Below, piece after piece: positions 7,240 to 11,867 of a DNA stretch of 35,640 nt (position 1 is its first letter; the number at the start of each line of letters is the position of its first letter). The notes under the pieces were generated by a model, which did not search any database, had not been told where the DNA came from, and saw only the letters and a program-made list of their open reading frames with translations. The position numbers were made by a program, and so were the translations under genes. The stretch comes from a virus, in the IMG/VR virus record IMGVR_UViG_3300008110_000183, positions 1 through 35,640 of that record; one strand, 5' to 3'.

Positions 7240-7448
7240 CACGAAAAATGAACACGTAAAAATCCAGGTAAACGCCGAAGAAGATGCCTATGAGAGTGCA
7301 TTGCAGCTCCCTGCGGCAGCTCTACCTCAACAGTAAAAACAGAGTACCCGCAATTAGAACACTTCCTTTTGCGGAGTATTGATTCAGCGGTGTCGTGGCA
7401 AGTGCGCTCCACATCAATCCGCTCGTGATCACAGTTAGCGCACCGCAT
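7239..7448 (-). CDS. NrdR-like zinc ribbon protein, zinc ribbon only
   Basis: A 69-residue protein that begins MRCANCDHERIDVERTC and continues to RKRKCSNCGYSVFTVE. This is the pattern of the N-terminal zinc ribbon of the transcription factor NrdR (CxxC, Arg-rich stretch, CxxC, then F-T-x-E). The ATP-cone domain of NrdR is absent, so it cannot sense nucleotides as NrdR does. It could bind DNA or host RNA polymerase. Its start and stop overlap the neighbouring genes by one or a few bases, showing tight coupling. Confidence 0.7.
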   Translation of the reverse strand: MRCANCDHERIDVERTCHDTAESILRKRKCSNCGYSVFTVEVELPQGAAMHSHRHLLRRLPGFLRVHFS

Positions 7449-7639
7449 CAGTCAACCCAGCTCCAAGCGATCTTTTTACAAATACGCCAAGCGTGCTTTG
7501 GATCAACATCAAACTCATCCGCGAGTTTTCGGTAAGACCACCCTTCTGCTTGTAATCTGCGCATTTTCTGTACAAGTTCTGGCGTAAGAATCGCGGCGAA
7601 ATTTTCCTCCCCGCGTTTGAAAGGCTTAGTAGTAACCAT
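7448..7639 (-). CDS. small helix-turn-helix protein
   Basis: A 63-residue protein. Residues about 18-55 have a clear helix-turn-helix of the resolvase/transposase type: LTPELVQKMRRLQAEGWSYR and then KLADEFDVDPKHAWRICKK. The N-terminus is basic. It resembles the C-terminal HTH of the protein at 8611, so the phage may carry two related small DNA binders. A role in early transcription or replication is inferred from its place in the replication cluster. Confidence 0.75.
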   Translation of the reverse strand: MVTTKPFKRGEENFAAILTPELVQKMRRLQAEGWSYRKLADEFDVDPKHAWRICKKIAWSWVD

Positions 7640-7652
7640 GAATCAGTAGCAG

Positions 7653-7826
7653 TCAGTTGTTCCAATGCCGGATAACTCCCGCGCAAATGAAAATGTTTGT
7701 AGTCATATAGGCCGCCAAGATAAAAAAGCGCACCAGTGCAACCTGATCAGCAATCCGGTCGTGCTGGTGCGCCTTCTCTCCCAAGGCCTTGGCGACAACT
7801 CGCCACCAGTGCCTCATTTGAGGCAT
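7653..7826 (-). CDS. small membrane protein, cyanophage-type
   Basis: A 57-residue protein with an amphipathic basic N-terminus (MRHWWRVVAKALGEKAH), a soluble Asp-rich turn and a hydrophobic segment of about 20 residues (FFILAAYMTTNIFICAGVI) ending RHWNN. I remember proteins of this build, with HWW near the start and one membrane helix, from other cyanophages. It fits between its neighbours without overlap. An internal ATG at 7817 would give 54 residues. The upstream DNA carries an inverted repeat that may control it. Function unknown. Confidence 0.65.
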   Translation of the reverse strand: MPQMRHWWRVVAKALGEKAHQHDRIADQVALVRFFILAAYMTTNIFICAGVIRHWNN

Positions 7827-7845
7827 TTGCACGTTTGGTGCCTCA
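7810..7845. promoter_or_regulatory. inverted and direct repeats around a small-gene start
   Basis: TGCCTCA-TT-TGAGGCA (7810-7825) is a perfect 7-bp inverted repeat with a 2-base centre. A third copy of TGCCTCA lies at 7839-7845, and GCATTTGCAC occurs at 7823 and again at 7852. The cluster covers the start codon of the leftward gene at 7653-7826 and most of the 36-base gap before it. It may be an operator or an RNA hairpin that hides the ribosome site. Confidence 0.35.
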
Positions 7846-7862
7846 AATCGTGCATTTGCACA

Positions 7863-8105
7863 TCAGCCCTCCCGGTAAGCCTCAGTCGCCAGTCGATTGA
7901 TCAACCGCGTGAGATACCAGTGGCACTTCCGCGCATCCTCCAAGGAATCTTTTTTCAGCCACATGCGGCTGAGGTATTTGAGGCACTGCCACTGGAGCGC
8001 ACCAGCAACCGGATCAGGCGCATGTTGCGACCAGTCCTCCAGCACATCAATCGCCTCAAACTTCCCGGCGGTGTAATGCCGGGGGTGGTGCACTGGGTCG
8101 CTCAT
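7863..8105 (-). CDS. DUF3310 protein
   Basis: An 80-residue protein with the DUF3310 pattern: HHPRHYTAGKFEAIDVLEDW at the start, then LQWQCLKYLSRMWLKKDSLE and a final helix. DUF3310 proteins are frequent near phage nucleotide-metabolism genes, but their biochemical role is not established. Its ATG overlaps the stop of the dCTP deaminase gene (ATGA), which supports a link to nucleotide supply. Confidence 0.85.
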   Translation of the reverse strand: MSDPVHHPRHYTAGKFEAIDVLEDWSQHAPDPVAGALQWQCLKYLSRMWLKKDSLEDARKCHWYLTRLINRLATEAYREG

Positions 8106-8614
8106 CCCTTGGAACCCTGCACAGACGTGTCACCTTGGTACCTCCCAGTGTGGGAGTAGTCCTTGGACGGCAGCATCGTCATCCGATGGAACACGATCTG
8201 CGCAATCCGCATCCCAGGCCACAGCGCAACCGGGTGCATCATCCGCGCGTTCTGCAGTTCCAGCGTTAGCCTCCCACAGTATCCCGGGTCGATGTACCCA
8301 GCAAGGAGATGCTCAACCCCCTCCCTGGCACGACTGGACTTCAACGCCAGCTGCCCAGCAATACAGTCCGGCAACCGGAACTCCTCAACCGTCTCCGCAA
8401 GGATGAACTCATGCGGCTGGAGCATGAACGGCTCTTCCTCCGTATGCCCAGCAATGGAAAAGGGCATCAGCTTAGGTGTTGACGACAACTCCACCAACAG
8501 GTTCTCGCCGAGTCTCACATCAAGACTCGCGGGATTCACCAAGCCTGGATCAAAGGGAGTGACAAGCTCCCTCCGCGCCAGCGTGTGAATGTCAATATCA
8601 CACAAGATGCTCAC
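8102..8614 (-). CDS. dcd: dCTP deaminase
   Basis: A 170-residue enzyme of the dCTP deaminase/dUTPase superfamily. The visible motifs are KSSRAREG (about 93-100), GYIDPGYCGRLTLELQN with the catalytic Glu, PVALWPGMRIAQIVF, and a C-terminal GRYQGD loop that closes over the substrate. It converts dCTP to dUTP, the first step toward extra dTTP, or does both deamination and dUTP hydrolysis in bifunctional members, which sequence alone cannot separate. It overlaps both neighbours by 4 bases, as part of one translationally coupled operon. Confidence 0.9.
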   Translation of the reverse strand: MSILCDIDIHTLARRELVTPFDPGLVNPASLDVRLGENLLVELSSTPKLMPFSIAGHTEEEPFMLQPHEFILAETVEEFRLPDCIAGQLALKSSRAREGVEHLLAGYIDPGYCGRLTLELQNARMMHPVALWPGMRIAQIVFHRMTMLPSKDYSHTGRYQGDTSVQGSKG

Positions 8615-9018
8615 GCCGCAGCCTCAGCAATCTCCTGCTGGAGCTGTACATGCTTCCAAGTCTTATTCCACTTGATGCAGTTGATCGTGGTGGGGTGGAC
8701 TCCGAATTCCTTGGCGATCTTGCCCACCGACTTCCCACCAGCGGCCAGCTGGCGCTTAATCTCCAGCACCTTCACGTCAGTCAACACCGACACCCCGCGC
8801 TTACCCTTGCGGCTGGACTTACGAGTCTTACTCTGAGACTCCGGCTTCTGTACGGATTTTGTCCGTACAATGCACTCTCCAGCGGGCAGGGGAATGGTCT
8901 GCTTGGAGTTGGTCAGGTCCAGTTCAACGTGCTGGCACGTATCAAGAGCAAAGCGAGCAGCATCAAGAGCCTTGATGACCTGATCAAACTGAGCTTCAGA
9001 AAGGATGTACATGTTCAT
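8611..9018 (-). CDS. HTH DNA-binding protein
   Basis: A 135-residue protein. The first 40 residues are helical (MNMYILSEAQFDQVIKALDA), a basic linker rich in Lys/Ser follows, and residues about 80-125 hold a resolvase-type helix-turn-helix (LEIKRQLAAGGKSVGKIAKE, then FGVHPTTINCIKW). The frame is open up to 9105, but the added residues are not protein-like, so I prefer the ATG at 9018; 9012 is also possible. It overlaps dcd by 4 bases. Probably an early regulator or an origin/branch binder. Confidence 0.75.
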   Translation of the reverse strand: MNMYILSEAQFDQVIKALDAARFALDTCQHVELDLTNSKQTIPLPAGECIVRTKSVQKPESQSKTRKSSRKGKRGVSVLTDVKVLEIKRQLAAGGKSVGKIAKEFGVHPTTINCIKWNKTWKHVQLQQEIAEAAA

Positions 9019-9061
9019 AGGATGGAACGTGTGCAGTGTAGTAGGCAAGAGCGGGTCTGTG

Positions 9062-9391
9062 TCAATAGCTAATCCGCACAGTCGCTGTTCCATCGAGTGG
9101 AACACCTAAACGATGTGCTGCACCAGCAGAAAGATCAATGCTGCCGCAGTCACACCGATCAGTAATTGGTACCAGCAGTGCTCGCCCCTGGTGCGAGACG
9201 CGCACTTTGGTGCCGCACGGCAACCACGGGTGCGCAGCACTTACACCCCAGTGCCGATACACACTGCCGCAATACGCCACCTCCCCGTGATATTCCGGGT
9301 GGTAAACGGTTGCTGTGACCTCCCTGCCTGTGTGATGTGCCAGTGCCGGCCCGTTAAACACAAGTGCTGCTGCAAGTAAAAAGCGCTTCAT
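9062..9391 (-). CDS. secreted RlpA-like double-psi beta-barrel protein
   Basis: A 109-residue protein with a classic signal peptide (MKRFLLAAALVFNGPALA, cleavage after residue about 18) and a mature domain of the RlpA/DPBB type: ATVYHPEYHGEVAYCG, AAHPWLPCGTKVRV, ITDRCDCGSIDLSAGAAHRL. The Asp in ITDR and in SIDLS match positions conserved in RlpA-like proteins. In bacteria such domains cut peptidoglycan strands lacking stem peptides or bind glycans. Here it could act in the periplasm during lysis or alter the envelope early in infection, because it sits in the replication cluster and not beside the endolysin. Confidence 0.8.
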   Translation of the reverse strand: MKRFLLAAALVFNGPALAHHTGREVTATVYHPEYHGEVAYCGSVYRHWGVSAAHPWLPCGTKVRVSHQGRALLVPITDRCDCGSIDLSAGAAHRLGVPLDGTATVRISY

Positions 9392-9393
9392 TG

Positions 9394-9654
9394 TCAGTCA
9401 GTTTCGAGTTCGAGTTTGATAGCGGCTTGGAAATAGCTAGCCACTTTTAGTCTGCGATACGCCGGGCCAGCCTGTTCAGACTGCTTGTTTTCAATCCCTT
9501 CGTACTCGTGCCGCGCCTCCTGCAGCGCGGCTTTTGTATCGACGTTCAGCAAGTGCAACTCAGAGTCCGACAACTCTGAGAGCTTGTCCAAGTAGACGGT
9601 GCGTCCGTTCAAAAGGTATGAACGATAAAACGGCACCATTGCGTTTTCAGTCAT
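9394..9654 (-). CDS. small hypothetical protein
   Basis: An 86-residue, mostly helical protein (YLDKLSELSDSELHLLN, then AALQEARHEYEGIENKQSEQ) that may form a coiled coil. The frame is open to 9723, but I chose the ATG at 9654 because it overlaps the upstream stop by 8 bases, as is usual in this cluster, and because the extra residues look random. It ends 2 bases before the RlpA-like gene. No function can be assigned. Confidence 0.6.
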   Translation of the reverse strand: MTENAMVPFYRSYLLNGRTVYLDKLSELSDSELHLLNVDTKAALQEARHEYEGIENKQSEQAGPAYRRLKVASYFQAAIKLELETD

Positions 9655-10072
9655 CAGTGTGTTGAACGACGTAAGAATTGCGAAGTTGGGAACGGATCGT
9701 AATGGTGGCGTCATACCCGACATTGCCGAGGTACTCCGCCGCCCGCAGAGCCACCATATGCGCCATAAGCACTGGGTCGTGCTTGTACTTACCGATGGTG
9801 TCCATCAGCTCGTACACGTAGGAGTCACATGCCTGGAACTCCTCGGGAAACGGTAGCCCCAAAGTGTCGTACCAATCCGACTCCAGCACTGTTTCACCAG
9901 GCTGAAGCGGATTCGGCCCCCACTCCCCACCGTCATCTCCTTCCCACCCATAGTCTCGACGGACTGCCCACTCATCTGCTGCTTGGCGCATCGCACGCTC
10001 CACATCAGAAAGGTGCTCGTACCAGTTCGGGCGAGTCTCCAGTTGCTGGAGATTGAAAGCTGCGTCAGTCAT
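9647..10072 (-). CDS. hypothetical acidic protein
   Basis: A 141-residue acidic protein starting MTDAAFNLQQLETRPNWYEH. It has a Trp/Gly-rich loop (DYGWEGDDGGEWGPNPLQPG) and a helical end (DPVLMAHMVALRAAEYLGN). The frame continues upstream to 10294, but 10072 gives a protein-like N-terminus and a position close after the upstream gene. The high negative charge would suit a DNA-mimic or host-protein inhibitor, but that is speculation. Confidence 0.6.
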   Translation of the reverse strand: MTDAAFNLQQLETRPNWYEHLSDVERAMRQAADEWAVRRDYGWEGDDGGEWGPNPLQPGETVLESDWYDTLGLPFPEEFQACDSYVYELMDTIGKYKHDPVLMAHMVALRAAEYLGNVGYDATITIRSQLRNSYVVQHTDD

Positions 10073-10080
10073 TGAAATTC

Positions 10081-10407
10081 TTAAGCAAAAAAGTTTGGAT
10101 CTTGCTGCCTCAACCGGGTGAGATCCGTGAGTCTCAACTTGAGAATCTCGTGGATGGCCAGCTTCGACAGTGTAGTAGACGAGATGGTCTCGCTGGTAGC
10201 AAAGACGTAAATGAGGTGGCGGTAAAGCTGGGTCAAAGTGCGAACCCTGACCCAGTGCGTATCCCCCGGAATAGGCTCTAGCCCTACGCACCAATCGTCG
10301 TAGTCGTCTTGGTTACGTAGGTCACGAGCTTCAGACGTCCCAATCAGACGTGTCGAGTGGAGTCCAGTCGTCAACGCGCTCGGTGAGCATGGCCCGGAGT
10401 CCTGCAT
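10081..10407 (-). CDS. small hypothetical protein, start uncertain
   Basis: The frame encodes up to 108 residues. The part after about residue 30 looks real: helices rich in Thr/Leu (TLTQLYRHLIYVFATSE, then LAIHEILKLRLTDLTRL). The only ATG in frame is at 10407, which would overlap the upstream gene by 77 bases. A TTG within that overlap is an alternative start. It is followed after 8 bases by the gene at 9647. No motif is recognised. Confidence 0.45.
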   Translation of the reverse strand: MQDSGPCSPSALTTGLHSTRLIGTSEARDLRNQDDYDDWCVGLEPIPGDTHWVRVRTLTQLYRHLIYVFATSETISSTTLSKLAIHEILKLRLTDLTRLRQQDPNFFA

Positions 10408-10585
10408 CGGTGGCTGGAATCAAGTCTTCATCTGAAAAGTAGAGGGTGCCTCTGCACAGGGCAGGCCCCCACTCGGGTGGGTCGAGCTGCGTCTGCGGAT
10501 AGACCAGAACAGCGTCATCAACAAGGGCATCGACAACAAGGTGGTCGCCTTCAAATCGCAGTTCCTCAATGTCCAGTACCTTCAC
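10331..10585 (-). CDS. small acidic hypothetical protein with strong RBS
   Basis: An 84-residue acidic protein (VLDIEELRFEGDHLVVDALV...) with alternating beta strands and a C-terminal helix. The start is a GTG that overlaps the previous TGA (GTGA), preceded by AGGAGG at the right spacing, one of the clearest ribosome sites in the cluster. This fixes the start much further in than the longest open frame (10777). The repeated Asp residues and beta structure do not match a family I know. Confidence 0.65.
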   Translation of the reverse strand: MKVLDIEELRFEGDHLVVDALVDDAVLVYPQTQLDPPEWGPALCRGTLYFSDEDLIPATDAGLRAMLTERVDDWTPLDTSDWDV

Positions 10586-10821
10586 TTGACCTCCTGAGCA
10601 GGGTTGCTGGTCTCCATCCGATCCAACCACTGGTCCCAGCTCATCTTCAAGAACTGCTCCAGATCCTGCAGCTTCTCCAGCTGGTTGATGTCGTAGATGG
10701 GGTCGAGGCCCACAGCCTCCATATCCGCAATCTTCTGCTGGAGCGTAAGGATGCCCCAGTTGACCGCGAAGAACCACGGACTGAGCTTTGTGTTTTCGAC
10801 TTTGGTGTGCAACGTGTCCAT
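10582..10821 (-). CDS. small helical hypothetical protein
   Basis: A 79-residue protein (MDTLHTKVENTKLSPWFFAV...), helical with leucine spacing (INQLEKLQDLEQFLKMSWDQ) and several Trp residues. The open frame reaches 10911, but the extra 30 codons come from the hairpin-rich non-coding region, so I prefer the ATG at 10821. It is the first gene after that region, so a promoter or processing site probably lies upstream. Confidence 0.6.
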   Translation of the reverse strand: MDTLHTKVENTKLSPWFFAVNWGILTLQQKIADMEAVGLDPIYDINQLEKLQDLEQFLKMSWDQWLDRMETSNPAQEVK

Positions 10822-11215
10822 TTGTAATTCAGTAATAGAAGCGCCCGTCTCTCCGGGCGTGCCCTTAGTGTTGCACACGAACAGCCCAACCGCAAGGCCG
10901 GGCTGTCGCATTCCGTTACAACCGCGTGGGTTGGCTGGTGCTGGCTACGCTGGCGGCTTAGACACCTTTTTGAGGCGTCTAGGCGATCCCGTAGAGGCCG
11001 GCTGCGGGAACCAAGGTGGACACCGCGTGAGGACCCACTACCGGCCACCCCTTTGAGCACCCAGGCAGGACTCGAACCTGCATCGCACCGCAGCGGCGGT
11101 GCCGTCCTATCCATTGGCTCGGACTGGGTGGGATGGCCCAAGCGTGACCGGCCTCAGGGACCGGACAGAGGCTTGGGCTCTTGCAGCCCGATGCCAAAGC
11201 AGAGCGGGAACCAGC
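10822..11215 (-). other. structured non-coding region inside the minus cluster
   Basis: About 390 bases without a convincing gene. It holds at least three stem-loops: CGCCCG/CGGGCG (10842-10859), ACAGCCC/GGGCTGT (10881-10906) and AGACACCT/AGGCGTCT (10960-10980, loop TTTTG). It also contains the tRNA-like element at 11058-11130. Such a density of hairpins in an otherwise tightly packed operon suggests a leader RNA, a processing region or a small RNA. I see no clear terminator with a T-run on the minus strand. Confidence 0.5.
11058..11130 (-). tRNA. tRNA-like element (Arg-like), probably degenerate
   Basis: On the minus strand a 7-bp acceptor stem (CACCCAG with CTGGGTG) encloses a perfect T arm (GCAGG-TTCGAGT-CCTGC) and the D-loop-like stretch CAATGGATA. 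The total is 73 bases plus discriminator, and no CCA is encoded. The anticodon arm is abnormal: GCACCGC-CGCT-GCGGTGC closes to 7 bp with a 4-base loop, and there is no T33. The D stem is shifted (GTCC/GGAC with a long loop). The T arm and variable loop resemble bacterial tRNA-Arg. It may be a decayed phage tRNA or a tRNA mimic; no anticodon can be assigned. Confidence 0.4.
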
Positions 11216-11299
11216 TCAGGTTATTTGGGTCAGGTAGACGGTGACTACCAGGATTCCCAGCAGCCACGTCAGTCCGAACACCACCACGGGCGGAATCAC
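11216..11299 (-). CDS. 27-residue membrane peptide
   Basis: A GTG start that overlaps the upstream TGA (GTGA) opens a 27-codon frame made almost entirely of one membrane helix (VVVFGLTWLLGILVVTVYL). GAGGAG lies upstream within the end of the preceding gene. The coupling and the hydrophobic run support expression, but the small size leaves doubt. A role as a membrane accessory peptide is the only inference possible. Confidence 0.4.
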   Translation of the reverse strand: MIPPVVVFGLTWLLGILVVTVYLTQIT

Positions 11300-11634
11300 A
11301 CCGGCACCCCAAGCTCCTCGGGCTGGTACTGAGTTAGCACGCAGACGTCGGCGCCTTGCTTGAGAGCCGTGCCCACTACGTAGTGGAACTGCGCCTGGGC
11401 GTCCTCGGACTCCTCGATCTTGTACTCCTCGACCTCGTAGGCGAGCCCCTTGCGGTACCAAGAGACCCGCACCACGGCTAGCAGCTCGAACGGGATGTCC
11501 CCCACGGTGTAACCCAGCGTCGGCTTCCTGGGACGCTTCGGCTGGGGCGGTTCAGGCTTAGCCACGGGATCTCTCCAAAAAGCCCACGCGACAACCCGCA
11601 TGAGCCCTAGCAAAAAGTTAGGCGGGGTGAACAT
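11296..11634 (-). CDS. hypothetical protein with hydrophobic N-terminus
   Basis: A 112-residue protein beginning MFTPPNFLLGLMRVVAWAFW, then a Pro/Lys-rich linker (EPPQPKRPRKPTLG) and a beta-rich soluble domain (FELLAVVRVSWYRKGLAYEV, then AQFHYVVGTALKQGADVCVL). I chose the ATG at 11634, which overlaps the upstream stop by 17 bases; the frame remains open to 11691. The N-terminal segment could anchor it to the membrane. No family is recognised. Confidence 0.55.
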   Translation of the reverse strand: MFTPPNFLLGLMRVVAWAFWRDPVAKPEPPQPKRPRKPTLGYTVGDIPFELLAVVRVSWYRKGLAYEVEEYKIEESEDAQAQFHYVVGTALKQGADVCVLTQYQPEELGVPV

Positions 11635-11833
11635 CAAGGCATAAAACCCGGTAATCGGATAACTGCGCGTAGACCTCGTTACGTTCCTCAAGAGTCATCG
11701 CCTCCAACTGGCGCTCGATTTCTTGACTTAACAGGAAAGCAAGCAGGTTAGAGGGCTTACGCATGGTGCGTTTGGATAGCCACTCCAAGCCGTTTGCGGT
11801 CACATCCGAGAAAGAAACAGTGATGCGATTCAT
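11618..11833 (-). CDS. small CopG/RHH-like hypothetical protein
   Basis: A 71-residue protein starting MNRITVSFSDVTANGLEWLS. A beta strand followed by two helices (NGLEWLSKRTMRKPSNLLAF, then LLSQEIERQLEAM) fits a ribbon-helix-helix fold, as in antitoxins and small repressors. An ATG four codons earlier (11845) is possible. It is the second gene after the PrimPol-helicase and could regulate the early operon. No operator for it stands out. Confidence 0.55.
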   Translation of the reverse strand: MNRITVSFSDVTANGLEWLSKRTMRKPSNLLAFLLSQEIERQLEAMTLEERNEVYAQLSDYRVLCLDVHPA

Positions 11834-11867
11834 ACAAGTGTGCACAACCGCATCACTTTAGCACTTT

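Noticed and set aside
9647-10294. Longer start for the gene at 9647-10072
   Set aside because: The additional 74 residues are Arg/Pro/His-rich, lie antisense or out of frame to the gene at 10081 and do not look like protein.
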